This document shows, piece after piece, positions 33,419 through 42,325 of a stretch of DNA of 64,000 nucleotides (the stretch's first letter is position 1; every line of letters begins with the position of its first letter). Made by a program: the position numbers and the translations under genes. Under the pieces are notes generated by a model. The model did not search any database. It had not been told where the DNA came from and saw only the letters and a list, made by a program, of their open reading frames with translations. The stretch spans positions 124,001 through 188,000 of the forward strand of contig CAZRIV010000001.1 of assembly GCA_964600235.1 (NCBI GenBank). The letters run 5' to 3'. The DNA is from MWEI01 sp964600235 (GTDB lineage: Bacteria; Desulfobacterota; Desulfomonilia; UBA1062).

Positions 33419-34201
33419 ATGAAAGAATTCGACGAACTGGTTCAGATATTTGAAAGGTTGCGAGCGCCTGGGGGCTGTCCCTGGGACGCGGAGCAGGACC
33501 ACAAGAGCATTGCACGCTGTATCATAGAAGAGGCCTACGAACTCTATGATGCGATCCTTCTGGAAGACAAGGAACACATGAAAGAGGAACTGGGCGATGT
33601 GCTCCTTCAGGTTATCTTCCACAGCATTATTGCCAGGGACCATGATGAATTTATCCTTACCGACGTCATCGGTTGCCTGGCCGAAAAACTTATCGCGCGC
33701 CATCCCCATGTCTTTGGTGAAGTGTGCATAGACACATCGGAAGAGGTGCGGCAAAACTGGGAAAGACTGAAGAAAACCGAGAAGGGCAAGCTGCATCGTG
33801 AATCCATCCTGGACGGGATACCCGAATCGCTTCCCTCGATCCTTGCCGCGCGCAAGATCCAGTCCACCGTGTCCCGTGTGGGGTTTGACTGGACAGACCC
33901 CAAAGGGGTGATGGAGAAGATCAAGGAGGAAATGGGCGAACTGTCAGAGGCCCTTTGCTCTCAGGATGCATCGTCCATGGAGGATGAAATCGGAGACCTG
34001 CTCTTCAGCGTGGTCAATCTCTCCCGCCAATGCGGTGTGGACCCGGAGTCCGCATTGAGGAGAACCAACCGGAAGTTCAGGAAAAGGTTCAGGGCAATAG
34101 AGCAGGCGGCCAGAAATCGTGGGATCGAGCTTGAACAGATGACCCTTGAAGAAATGGACCGGATCTGGGAAGAGGCGAAAAAGAAAGACACGGCCGCATA
34201 G
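33419..34201 (+). CDS. mazG: Nucleoside triphosphate pyrophosphohydrolase MazG
   Basis: Hydrolyses (d)NTPs to monophosphates and pyrophosphate, a house-cleaning and stress-modulating activity. The 260-aa protein has two MazG domains: the first with CPWDAEQDHKSI, EEAYEL and EELGDVLLQV, the second with KIKEEMGELSEAL and DEIGDLLFSVVNL, giving the EExxE-type metal sites. Length and two-domain layout match E. coli MazG. It is not next to a mazEF toxin pair. A hairpin at 33326-33359 lies in its leader. Confidence 0.95.
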   Translation: MKEFDELVQIFERLRAPGGCPWDAEQDHKSIARCIIEEAYELYDAILLEDKEHMKEELGDVLLQVIFHSIIARDHDEFILTDVIGCLAEKLIARHPHVFGEVCIDTSEEVRQNWERLKKTEKGKLHRESILDGIPESLPSILAARKIQSTVSRVGFDWTDPKGVMEKIKEEMGELSEALCSQDASSMEDEIGDLLFSVVNLSRQCGVDPESALRRTNRKFRKRFRAIEQAARNRGIELEQMTLEEMDRIWEEAKKKDTAA

Positions 34202-34306
34202 ACAACAGTGGCACCTTCAGAAAATCAATCACCTGACAAATCTTTTCAACATCTTCAGGGAATGATCCGATAATGAAATGGGGGTTGTATAGATGTTTCA
34301 AAGGGG

Positions 34307-34885
34307 ATGGCGGTGAAGCAGCATTATCAGATAAATAATAGAGTACGTTCCCTTTATGACGAGTTCCACAGGCTTATCAAAAATACACCGGTTCTATGTA
34401 TCATGCTAAGACCATTTTTCATTCTGAAATCCGGGTTCTCCCTTATCGAACTGATGCTCGTGGTCTCCATCGTGGCCATCTTGTCCGGGATAGCAGTCCC
34501 TGCCTATTCAAATCATGAGGACAAGGTCAACGCTGCAAAGGCTGTCGCGGACATGACCGGCATGGTGATCCTCATTGAGAAATTCTATGCCGAGAACAAT
34601 CGATACCCCAATTCACTCGCTGAAATAGGCAAGGGAACCTTGAATGACCCATGGGGAAGAGCATACCGGTACAACAATAATCTCCTCATCATGGCAAATA
34701 ATAAGAACAAATGTGTTGGGTGCAGAAAAAACGGTCCTGTACACCCGCTGAATACGGATTATGACCTGTACAGTATCGGGAAGGACGGCGTCACCATTGA
34801 CACCATCAGGGCACAGCCGAGCTATGATGACATTGTCAGGGCATTCAACGGGTCATACCTCGGCCGTGTCAGAGACATCATATAA
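34307..34885 (+). CDS. Orphan type II secretion-like (GspG-type) pseudopilin
   Basis: Prepilin-like protein with a class III signal: KSG-FSLIEL (cut after Gly43, Glu at +5), then a hydrophobic helix. The C-terminal part has DPWGRAYRY and DYDLYSIGKDG, the calcium-loop-type motifs of the major pseudopilin GspG. The leader would be unusually long (43 aa) if the first ATG (34307) is used; a start at the Met codon at 34403 would give a normal 11-aa leader but has no good ribosome site. No other secretion or pilus gene is nearby. It is followed after nine bases by an HD-GYP sensor, so it may be part of a sensory or surface-linked unit. Confidence 0.8.
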   Translation: MAVKQHYQINNRVRSLYDEFHRLIKNTPVLCIMLRPFFILKSGFSLIELMLVVSIVAILSGIAVPAYSNHEDKVNAAKAVADMTGMVILIEKFYAENNRYPNSLAEIGKGTLNDPWGRAYRYNNNLLIMANNKNKCVGCRKNGPVHPLNTDYDLYSIGKDGVTIDTIRAQPSYDDIVRAFNGSYLGRVRDII

Positions 34886-34894
34886 ACCCGTGCC

Positions 34895-37006
34895 ATGAGA
34901 TCCCTCGGACTCTTCAAAAGCAGGTTCGCCTATCGTATCTTCCTGCTCTTTGTCTTCAGTGCCATGATCCCGTTACTGCTCCTCTCCCTCATTGCCTTGT
35001 ACCAGGTATCACATCAGCTCATAAGCTCCTCACAGGATCGCCTCCATCACCAGGCGAGCACCCTGGGCATGTCGGTCCTGGAGCGGTGCGTCATTGCAAA
35101 AGATGAGATCAATCTTATCTCCAGTTATTTCGAGAAAGATTCTGACTTGACACCTGTTTTAAAATCATCAGGATTTGAAAAATATTTTTCTTCGGTTTCT
35201 GTAGTCTCTCCAGGCGGATCTCCTGTTGTGGACATCCTGGGACAGAAGAAAGACTGGCCTGTGCCGGGCAGTAAACAGAAAACTGTGCTTGCAGCGGGGA
35301 AAGCAGTGGTATTTACCGTCAGCCGGTCCAATACCTCTGCATCGATCTTAATGTATAAAAACATACGAGATAGTAAAGGCAAGGAGCTGACATTCTTAAC
35401 AGAGATCAGGCCCAACTTTCTTCTCGGCATCAAGACCAGTTATGAAGATTCATTTGGCAATACCGGTGTATGTATTGTGGAAAATGGCCGGGTCATCTTC
35501 TCGACACTCCCGGTGGAACAGGCATCCATGCTCCACCAGAGGGTGAGCGTGGGCATCTTGAAGGACAAATTCATTTTCAGCCAGTTGATGAGTGACTATC
35601 TCTTCAGCAGTGCGCCCATATTTCTCGAGAGCCGGCTGAACGGGCCATTATGGTCCCTCATCATGATCGAGCCGACCTCGGATGTCTTTAAACCTGTTCG
35701 AAGTTTCAGGATGACCTTTATCCTGATCATCTTACTGGCATTTATCATCATCATACTGCTCAGCACCAATCAGATCAGAAAATATCTCGTCCCCCTTGAC
35801 CGGCTCAAGCAGGGTACGCTCAGGATATCTCAAGGAGACCTTGAATCAAGGGTGACCATACGAAGCGGTGATGAATTCGAGGACCTCGCAGAGTCATTCA
35901 ATATGATGATTACCCGCATAGACCAGCAGTTCAATGCACTGCAGACCATGGCGGACATCGACCGGGCAATCCTCTCGGAATTTGACTTTGAGAAGATCAT
36001 CGAAACCTTTGACACCCGCATTGGCGACCTCTGCCCTTGCGATGCTGCAGGCATCAGCTTCCGCTACCAGAGTTCGGATGAGCGGTGGATGACGCATTTC
36101 CGCACCATGGGATCAGACAGCACCAGGAGCGCCATGGAAGTCCATTCCCTGAATAATGAGGATCTGGCGCTGCTGTACAACAAGTCCGAGTGTCTCATCT
36201 CGGCGCACGACAGCTATCTGCCCAGATACCTCACTACTCTGGCAAAAAATGGCATGAAATCCTTCCTCGTCATGCCCGTCACACTGGACACGCACATGAT
36301 GGCTGTTGTCTTTCTGGCTTCGCGCAACTATGACTTCACGGACAGCCAAGACCAGGTCAGGGCCCGCCAGATAACCGATCGGGTGGCAGTAGCCCTATCA
36401 AATGCATACCTCATCAATGAACTCAATACGCTTAACTGGGGCACCCTGACGGCCCTGGCAAGGGTGGTCGATGCGAAATCTCCCTGGACTGCAGGACACT
36501 CCGAACGGGTGGCAGCCATTGCCCTGAGGATTGGAGAGTCCATGGGGCTCAGCCGACATCAGCTCGACGTGTTGAACAAGGCGGGCATGCTCCATGACAT
36601 CGGAAAGGTGAGCACTCCGCGGGCCATTCTTGACAAGGCCGGCAAACTCACGGATGAAGAATATGCAATTATTCAGTTACATCCGGAAAGAGGCGCCCGT
36701 ATACTTGAGCCCATAACCCCCTATGCCGAGATGATCCCCATTGTTTTACAGCACCATGAGCGTTTTGACGGCAAGGGTTACCCGGGAAGGCTCTCAGGGC
36801 ACATGATCACCCTGGGGGCACGTATCATGGCCGTTGCCGACACCTATGACGCCATGACTTCAGACCGGCCATACCGCCCGGGCCTCGATGTTTCCTTTGT
36901 CCTGAAGGTAATTCAGAAAGAATCGGGCTCTCAGTTCGATCCCGATGTAGTCCGGGCCTTTTTGAAGATCATGTCGGCGCATGATTTGAACAAGGAGTGT
37001 GCGTAA
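34895..37006 (+). CDS. Membrane sensor with HAMP, GAF and HD-GYP domains
   Basis: A 703-aa membrane protein that probably degrades cyclic di-GMP in response to an external signal. Order: N-terminal helix (about 15-35), periplasmic CACHE-like sensor (40-270), second helix (275-295), HAMP (300-350), GAF (about 365-510) and HD-GYP (about 515-690). In the last, MLHDIGKVSTP gives the HD pair, and QHHERFDGKGYPGRLSG the GYP signature; all metal-binding residues look present. It follows the pseudopilin gene closely and its stop abuts a lipoprotein start, suggesting a three-gene unit. Confidence 0.92.
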   Translation: MRSLGLFKSRFAYRIFLLFVFSAMIPLLLLSLIALYQVSHQLISSSQDRLHHQASTLGMSVLERCVIAKDEINLISSYFEKDSDLTPVLKSSGFEKYFSSVSVVSPGGSPVVDILGQKKDWPVPGSKQKTVLAAGKAVVFTVSRSNTSASILMYKNIRDSKGKELTFLTEIRPNFLLGIKTSYEDSFGNTGVCIVENGRVIFSTLPVEQASMLHQRVSVGILKDKFIFSQLMSDYLFSSAPIFLESRLNGPLWSLIMIEPTSDVFKPVRSFRMTFILIILLAFIIIILLSTNQIRKYLVPLDRLKQGTLRISQGDLESRVTIRSGDEFEDLAESFNMMITRIDQQFNALQTMADIDRAILSEFDFEKIIETFDTRIGDLCPCDAAGISFRYQSSDERWMTHFRTMGSDSTRSAMEVHSLNNEDLALLYNKSECLISAHDSYLPRYLTTLAKNGMKSFLVMPVTLDTHMMAVVFLASRNYDFTDSQDQVRARQITDRVAVALSNAYLINELNTLNWGTLTALARVVDAKSPWTAGHSERVAAIALRIGESMGLSRHQLDVLNKAGMLHDIGKVSTPRAILDKAGKLTDEEYAIIQLHPERGARILEPITPYAEMIPIVLQHHERFDGKGYPGRLSGHMITLGARIMAVADTYDAMTSDRPYRPGLDVSFVLKVIQKESGSQFDPDVVRAFLKIMSAHDLNKECA

Positions 37007-37384
37007 ATGAATATACGAAAAATATCGGGCATCATACTCTGTTCCATGGTTGTCCTTCTCCTCCAGTGTACATCAGGCAAGTCATTGCCTGAAGATATCG
37101 TGGGGAAATGGACCACCGACGATCAGGCATATAAGGGTGAATTCATCGAGATCTCAATCAATGCCATATCCTATGGGATAGAAGGCGGCGATATTTTCAT
37201 ATACACCGTCAGAAAGGTTAAAAAGGAAAAGGGGCATCTCTATAACAGTACCACCTACAAGGCTTACTGTACGGACGAGTCCGGGGTTGAGAACCTCTTC
37301 ACCTTTATTTTTACTCCCGATGAAGGCGGATCGATCCGGCAGAAGTCCACGCAGGATATTGTCTGGAAAAGGGTGAAATCTTAA
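37007..37384 (+). CDS. Small lipoprotein
   Basis: A 125-aa protein with a type II signal peptide and lipobox LLLQC (Cys20). The mature part contains GKWTTDDQAYKGEFIEI and a C-terminal IVWKRV, a pattern seen in small beta-rich lipoproteins, but I do not assign a family. Its ATG starts directly after the stop of the HD-GYP gene, so it is almost certainly co-expressed. It could be an envelope partner of the sensor. Confidence 0.75.
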   Translation: MNIRKISGIILCSMVVLLLQCTSGKSLPEDIVGKWTTDDQAYKGEFIEISINAISYGIEGGDIFIYTVRKVKKEKGHLYNSTTYKAYCTDESGVENLFTFIFTPDEGGSIRQKSTQDIVWKRVKS

Positions 37385-37426
37385 GATCACCGCTTTCCCG
37401 CAGCATCATTGTTTTTTATAGGTCCC

Positions 37427-37504
37427 TTAAATCCATTGATCTCTCAGCCTTTATAGGATGCTGAATTTACCGGCCGTTTCTGGCTGCGAGATCAATGGAT
37501 TTAA
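37427..37504. repeat. Long inverted repeat with TTAA ends
   Basis: Two 23-base arms (37427-37449 and 37482-37504) match at 22 positions; the outer 17 bases are perfect, both ends are TTAA, and a 32-base loop lies between. It sits behind the lipoprotein gene. There is only an A-rich run rather than a clear T-run after it on the plus strand, so it is either a strong transcript-end structure or a small non-autonomous mobile element. Confidence 0.75.
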
Positions 37505-37553
37505 CGTAAAAAAGGTTTTTGCACCCCTTCAAACGCAAAATCCGACTTAAAAA
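37500..37553. repeat. Dispersed short repeat, copy 2
   Basis: Shares the perfect 16-mer at 37522-37537 with 1914-1929 and has extended similarity on both sides. It abuts the long inverted repeat. Orientation is the same as copy 1. Confidence 0.5.
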
Positions 37554-37650
37554 GAAAGCGGACGCCACGATGAACAAGACCGGCTGACACCAAGATGATG
37601 TTGTGTTAAAGAAATGCAAATGTAATCCTTACGAGAGGTCTGGAAGGAAG

Positions 37651-38553
37651 ATGCTGAAATTCTTTCGTGCGCAGCTGCGTGGAGTGCTGACAATACTTTT
37701 TTTCATTGCCGATACCTTTCTGGTGACCGTGCCTTTTTATACCGTTGCCCTGTTCAAATGGATCATCCCCATCCGGTCATGGAGGGTTTTCTGTTCATGG
37801 CTGCTCCACCGGATCGGTGATGTGTGGATCTATCTCCTGAACACCGGCCAGGGCCTCTTCACAAAGACAAGATGCGTCACGCGCGGCCTTGAATCGCTGA
37901 ACATCAACTCGTCGTGCCTGCTCATGGTCAACCACCAGACATGGATCGACATCATGATCCTGGTGAAACTCTTCTATCGCAGGATCCCCGACTTCAAGAT
38001 CTTCGTGAAAAAAGAGCTCCTGTGGCTGCCCATCATCGGCCAGGCCTTCTGGGCGGTGGATTTTCCCATCATGAATCGTTATTCCTCCTCGCAACTTAGA
38101 GAGAACCCGCATCTGAGAGACAAGGACCGGGAAGTCACCAGGAGGGCATGCGAGAAGTTCAAGGCCATGCCGGTATCCGTATTCAACTTTGTGGAAGGCA
38201 CACGATTTTGCGTGACCAAACACCTTGTTCAAAAATCGCCGTTTACCCATCTCCTCAGGCCGAAGGCCGGAGGCACGGCCCTGGTTCTGAATTCCATGGG
38301 GGAGAAGATCCATAACATCCTCAATGTCACCATCGTCTACCCTAAGGGAGTAAGGAATTTCTGGGACTACCTGTGCGGCAAGGTCGATGAGATCAGGGTA
38401 CATGTGGAACTCCTGCCCGTAACCAGCGACCTGGTGGGCGACTATGACAACGACCCCGAATACCGCAGATATTTTCAGAAATGGATAAATACTCTATGGA
38501 TGGAAAAAGACCAGCGCATAGATGAGATGCTCCGTTGGGAAACGGCCCTGTGA
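37651..38553 (+). CDS. PlsC-type lysophospholipid acyltransferase (YihG-like)
   Basis: Membrane acyltransferase of 300 aa. An N-terminal hydrophobic region is followed by the acceptor/acyl motif NHQTWID (HX4D), the second block around DFPIMNRY and FVEGTR (EGTR motif). This matches the YihG/YihG-like branch of 1-acylglycerol-3-phosphate acyltransferases. GGAAGGAAG directly before the ATG sets the start; 16 upstream codons remain open. The next gene, an inner-membrane sulfatase-like protein, overlaps the end region, suggesting a shared role in envelope lipids. Confidence 0.88.
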   Translation: MLKFFRAQLRGVLTILFFIADTFLVTVPFYTVALFKWIIPIRSWRVFCSWLLHRIGDVWIYLLNTGQGLFTKTRCVTRGLESLNINSSCLLMVNHQTWIDIMILVKLFYRRIPDFKIFVKKELLWLPIIGQAFWAVDFPIMNRYSSSQLRENPHLRDKDREVTRRACEKFKAMPVSVFNFVEGTRFCVTKHLVQKSPFTHLLRPKAGGTALVLNSMGEKIHNILNVTIVYPKGVRNFWDYLCGKVDEIRVHVELLPVTSDLVGDYDNDPEYRRYFQKWINTLWMEKDQRIDEMLRWETAL

Positions 38554-38623
38554 ACTATTCAGCAAGAATCGTGCAGCACAATTTTGCATAAGCCCCATTG
38601 CACTTCATGGACGAGTCGTGGTA

Positions 38624-40513
38624 ATGCCCCATATCATGGCTATGGCTGACAGTAAGCATGGTGATGATCGGCGTTCATACCTGTATACCATATTCTGGTT
38701 CCTGCTCATTAACTACCTGGTTTCCATTGTCATAAATTATGCATATATCCTTATTGCCCCTGGTGCCCGGAGCCCCCTGAGCCTGTTGTTCATCCATGGG
38801 GCGCTCTTGTCCAATGTTGCCATTGTATATCTCGTGCTGGGGGCCTTTTTGAGTCTGGGGGCCATGGTCCCGAAAAGGTCGGCCTGGTTTCTCGGTGCCG
38901 CGGTCCTGATCATAACCGTGCTCCACATGCTCAACATCCTGGACATCATCATATTCAGGATATTCAAATATCATATCAACTCCATGGTGGTCCTGCTCAT
39001 ATTCACCGAAGGCGCCAGGGACTCTCTGCATATAGGGACAGGCACGATACTTACCTATGCGGCGATAATAAGCTGCTTCATAGGGTTTGAGGTTTTCATG
39101 GTCCGTAACTGCCGGATCAGATTGGGCCCCATGTCCGTCACCCGCAGGATTATCAGCCTGAGTCTCATATTCTCCCTGGTCTTCGTTCTTACGGACAAGA
39201 CAACGTACGCGGTTTCAGATCTCTACAACATCACCGAGGTTACCAGGTGCGCCAAGGTATTCCCCCTGTATCAGCGTGTCACCATCAAACGTTTCATGGT
39301 CAGAAATTTCGGTTTCCATGCGAACCCGACGCTGCACCTGGCTCATTCGAAGGCAAAAGCCAGCCTGTCTTATCCGCTTGAAGCGCTGACGTATACCCCT
39401 GTCAAGAGCAAGCCCAACATCATCTGTATCCTCATGGACGCGTGGCGCTTCGACATGCTCGATCCCCAGGTAACCCCCAACATCCTCAAGTTTTCGCAAG
39501 AGTCGGTTGTGTTCACGAATCACCACAGCGGGGGCAATGCATCCCGATTCGGGGTTTTCACCTTTATCTACGGGGTATCAGGCAAATACTGGCATTCATT
39601 TCTGGCCGAACAACAGAGTCCGGTACTGTTGGATGAATTGATGAAGCAGGGCTATGACTTCAAGATACTGTCCAGTTCGAAGCTGACCAATCCTGAGTTC
39701 CGCAGGACCGCATTCGTGAAGTTGCACCCCTATATCAACGACACCCTGCCCGGAACCAAGGCGGATGAACGAGATCCGGAACTGGCCAGGACCTTTGTCA
39801 AATGGCTCGACGAACGCGACAGGAACAAGCCTTTTTATGCCTTCCTGTTTTTCGATGCGCCCCATGGGCCCTATAGCTACCCTGACAACTTTGAAAAGTT
39901 CAAGCCCTCCAACAAGAACCCCAACTATGTCACCACCAGCAGGAAGGACGCCGTGGCGCTGCGCAACAGCTACAAGAACGCAATATGCTTTGACGACACC
40001 CTCATCGGATCGCTCCTTGACACCGTGAGGAAAAAAGGACTGCTGGAAAACTCGATCATCATCATCACCGCAGACCACGGCGAAGAGTTCTATGAGACAG
40101 GGTTCTGGGGTCATACAAGCGCTTTCTCACGGTACCAGACCCAGGTTCCGTTGATCATGTACATACCGGGGCACCCGCACGAGAAAATAACCTTTCTAAC
40201 GAGCCATCTTGATGTCACCCCGACCATCCTTGGCCTTATCGGTTACACAACCCCGGCCGGGGTATATTGCCAGGGGCAGGACATATTTACCCCGGGCGGG
40301 CATAAGTACGTCATGGTGTCCGGATGGTCCGATTGCGCCATCATAGATGAGGAGAATACCATAGTTCTTTCAACCGAGACGTACAACCTGGGCGGTTCAG
40401 AGGTCCGTACGACCGACGGTTACCGGCTTGTCTCGGACGAGCGTATGGTTTTCGAAAAAAAACAGGACACCATCATGGCCGTCATGATGGGCATGAGCAT
40501 GTTCCTGAAATAG
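38624..40513 (+). CDS. YejM/PbgA-like inner-membrane sulfatase-family protein
   Basis: A 629-aa protein with five N-terminal membrane helices (about residues 20-230, DUF3413-like) and a periplasmic sulfatase-fold domain. Sulfatase landmarks: IICILMDAWRFDML, NASRFGVFTFIYG and IITADHGEEFYETGFWGH. In E. coli the homologue PbgA/YejM senses lipopolysaccharide and controls its synthesis. Here Ser/Thr occur at the catalytic position region, so enzymatic activity is open. Several ATGs (38624, 38636, 38642) are close together and the true start is not certain. Its frame is open upstream into the acyltransferase gene. Confidence 0.85.
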   Translation: MPHIMAMADSKHGDDRRSYLYTIFWFLLINYLVSIVINYAYILIAPGARSPLSLLFIHGALLSNVAIVYLVLGAFLSLGAMVPKRSAWFLGAAVLIITVLHMLNILDIIIFRIFKYHINSMVVLLIFTEGARDSLHIGTGTILTYAAIISCFIGFEVFMVRNCRIRLGPMSVTRRIISLSLIFSLVFVLTDKTTYAVSDLYNITEVTRCAKVFPLYQRVTIKRFMVRNFGFHANPTLHLAHSKAKASLSYPLEALTYTPVKSKPNIICILMDAWRFDMLDPQVTPNILKFSQESVVFTNHHSGGNASRFGVFTFIYGVSGKYWHSFLAEQQSPVLLDELMKQGYDFKILSSSKLTNPEFRRTAFVKLHPYINDTLPGTKADERDPELARTFVKWLDERDRNKPFYAFLFFDAPHGPYSYPDNFEKFKPSNKNPNYVTTSRKDAVALRNSYKNAICFDDTLIGSLLDTVRKKGLLENSIIIITADHGEEFYETGFWGHTSAFSRYQTQVPLIMYIPGHPHEKITFLTSHLDVTPTILGLIGYTTPAGVYCQGQDIFTPGGHKYVMVSGWSDCAIIDEENTIVLSTETYNLGGSEVRTTDGYRLVSDERMVFEKKQDTIMAVMMGMSMFLK

Positions 40514-40566
40514 AAATACATCGTTCGACCTTGATAAAAACCTGTCCTTTTTCTGTTGGATAACCA

Positions 40567-40595
40567 TTGACAATGCGCTTGCAGCCAACTATATA
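40567..40595 (+). promoter_or_regulatory. Sigma70-type promoter of the TetR-HlyD-ABC operon
   Basis: TTGACA (40567-40572), a 17-base spacer and TATATA (40590-40595): a near-consensus promoter 58 bases upstream of the regulator gene. Confidence 0.8.
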
Positions 40596-40606
40596 ACCGT
40601 TAGGTT

Positions 40607-40620
40607 TAACCAATTGGTTA
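40607..40620. promoter_or_regulatory. Palindromic operator, probably for the adjacent TetR regulator
   Basis: TAACCAATTGGTTA is a perfect 14-bp palindrome about 11 bases after the -10, covering the expected transcription start. Further half-sites (TAACC/GGTTA-like words) lie at 40594-40606 and 40636-40641. The position predicts auto-repression. Confidence 0.7.
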
Positions 40621-40653
40621 GCTTATTTATATGGCCTAACCATGGAGCACACT

Positions 40654-41283
40654 ATGACAGACCGGCAGGAAGAGAAAAAGGAAGACACGCTTCGGCGTAT
40701 CCTGGCAGCGTCCAAGGATGTGTTCGCTGAAAAGGGTTTCGAGGGGGCCAGGGTGGATGAGATCGCCAGGAGGGCAGGGGTCAACAAGGCCACGCTCTAC
40801 TATCATATCGGTGACAAGAAGGCGCTCTACGCTGAGACCATCCACGATGTGGTAGGAACGGCCTCGCTGAACCTGACCAGAGGTATCATGCAATCACCTT
40901 CTCCACAGGACATGATAAGAACCTATATCAATACCCTGGCTGCAACCTTTGACGAAAATCCCCAGATGCCGCGCATCATGATGCGGGAGATAGCATCGGG
41001 TGGCCATAATCTGCCCGAGATTTTCTTCAAGGACCTCCTTGCAATCGTCAACACCCTGACCGGTATCATCGAAGAGGGCAAGGCCAAGGGTTTGTTTACG
41101 GAGACGCTTCCGCTTCTCGTGCATTTCATGGCCATAGGCGCCATTGTCATTTACAAATCCCTTGCGCCGGTCATGCTCGAAGGGACCGTGATGCCTCATG
41201 AACTCAAGTCAATGGGGTGCGAGGTGTCCGGTACTGTAGCAGAGGAAGTGGAACGTCTCATTCTCAAGGCCATAAGCATATGA
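40654..41283 (+). CDS. TetR-family regulator (CecR-like)
   Basis: Transcriptional repressor of about 209 aa. The N-terminal helix-turn-helix is clear: RRILAASKDVFAEKGF, VDEIARRAGVNKATLYYHIGDK. The C-terminal domain is ligand-binding and variable. It heads an operon with a HlyD adaptor, two ABC ATPases and two permeases, the arrangement of E. coli cecR-ybhGFSR, so it most likely controls that exporter in response to a drug-like ligand. The ATG at 40654 has a GGAG site at the right distance; an ATG four codons earlier (40642) lacks one. Confidence 0.92.
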   Translation: MTDRQEEKKEDTLRRILAASKDVFAEKGFEGARVDEIARRAGVNKATLYYHIGDKKALYAETIHDVVGTASLNLTRGIMQSPSPQDMIRTYINTLAATFDENPQMPRIMMREIASGGHNLPEIFFKDLLAIVNTLTGIIEEGKAKGLFTETLPLLVHFMAIGAIVIYKSLAPVMLEGTVMPHELKSMGCEVSGTVAEEVERLILKAISI

Positions 41284-41314
41284 ATGCAGGGCATTCGCAA
41301 TGGGAGGTCAAGCC

Positions 41315-42325
41315 GTGAAAAAACGCCTGGTCATTCTTGTATTCATGGCACTGCTCGTGGGCGTGAGCGCCCTGGTCTACTACACCCAGCAGAAGTCGAA
41401 AAACGGTGATATGTACTACTCGGGAAGCATTGAAGCAACCCAGTCCAACCTGGCCTTCCAGGTTGCCGGCCGCGTAACCGAGGCGTATGCCAGGGAAGGG
41501 CAGTACGTGCTGAAGGGCAGTGTGCTTGCAAGGCTCGACAGCCAGGAGTTCCAGTCGCGCGTCGATCAGGCCCAAGCCGGCCTGGACAAGGCAAAAAAGT
41601 CAAAAGAGCAGCTTGAGCAGCTGCTTGAAATATACACCGCCACACTGCCTGGCGACGTATATCGCGCCCAGGCAAACGCGGCAATGGCCCGCAGCACCAT
41701 GCTCGATGCAGGGAAAAACAATGACCGGTACGAGCAGCTCTTCAGGCAGGGCGTCATCTCCGAGAAGGAACGGGATACCGTGAAACTCGGTTACGACAAT
41801 GCCCTTTCCAGGCTCAACGAAGCCCAGACCATTCTTGCACAGGCGAAAAGCAATCTCAAAAAGATCGATGCCACCAGGAAGGACATCGAGACCGCCCAAT
41901 CCCAGATCGACCTGGCCGTTGCCGGCCTCGATCAGGCCCGGATTCAACTTGGGTACACCACGCTCATGGCACCATATAATGGAATCATAACCAGCAGGAA
42001 CATAGAGCCGGGTGAGGTGGTAACGCCTGGAAGGGAGGTCCTCACGATCTCGGACCTGTCCCGTGTGGACCTGAAGATCTTTGTGGATGAAACCGAGATA
42101 GCAAAGGTCAAGCCGGGGCAGAAGGTGGAGGTGAAGGTCGATACCTTCAAGAACAAGGTATTTACAGGCAGCGTTTCATATATCTCACCCGAGGCCGAGT
42201 TCACTCCCAAGGTTATCCAGACCAAAAAGGAACGGGTGAAGCTCGTCTATCTGGTCAAGATTTCTCTGGCAAACCCCGCATTCGAGCTGAAGACAGGGAT
42301 GCCCGCCGATGCCTACCTTAAATAG
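41315..42325 (+). CDS. HlyD-family membrane fusion protein (YbhG-like)
   Basis: Periplasmic adaptor of an ABC exporter, 336 aa. An N-terminal signal anchor is followed by the lipoyl half-motif GSIEATQSNLAFQVAGRV, a long coiled-coil hairpin (about residues 75-205, rich in Gln/Ala/Lys/Asp) and the second lipoyl half with APYNGIITSRNIEPGEVV. GTG at 41315 with GGGAGG upstream is the best start. The 3' end overlaps the first ATPase gene by 17 bases. Confidence 0.9.
   Translation: MKKRLVILVFMALLVGVSALVYYTQQKSKNGDMYYSGSIEATQSNLAFQVAGRVTEAYAREGQYVLKGSVLARLDSQEFQSRVDQAQAGLDKAKKSKEQLEQLLEIYTATLPGDVYRAQANAAMARSTMLDAGKNNDRYEQLFRQGVISEKERDTVKLGYDNALSRLNEAQTILAQAKSNLKKIDATRKDIETAQSQIDLAVAGLDQARIQLGYTTLMAPYNGIITSRNIEPGEVVTPGREVLTISDLSRVDLKIFVDETEIAKVKPGQKVEVKVDTFKNKVFTGSVSYISPEAEFTPKVIQTKKERVKLVYLVKISLANPAFELKTGMPADAYLK

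Noticed and set aside
33419..34201. MazG as part of a mazEFG toxin module
   Set aside because: No mazE or mazF frame lies up- or downstream.
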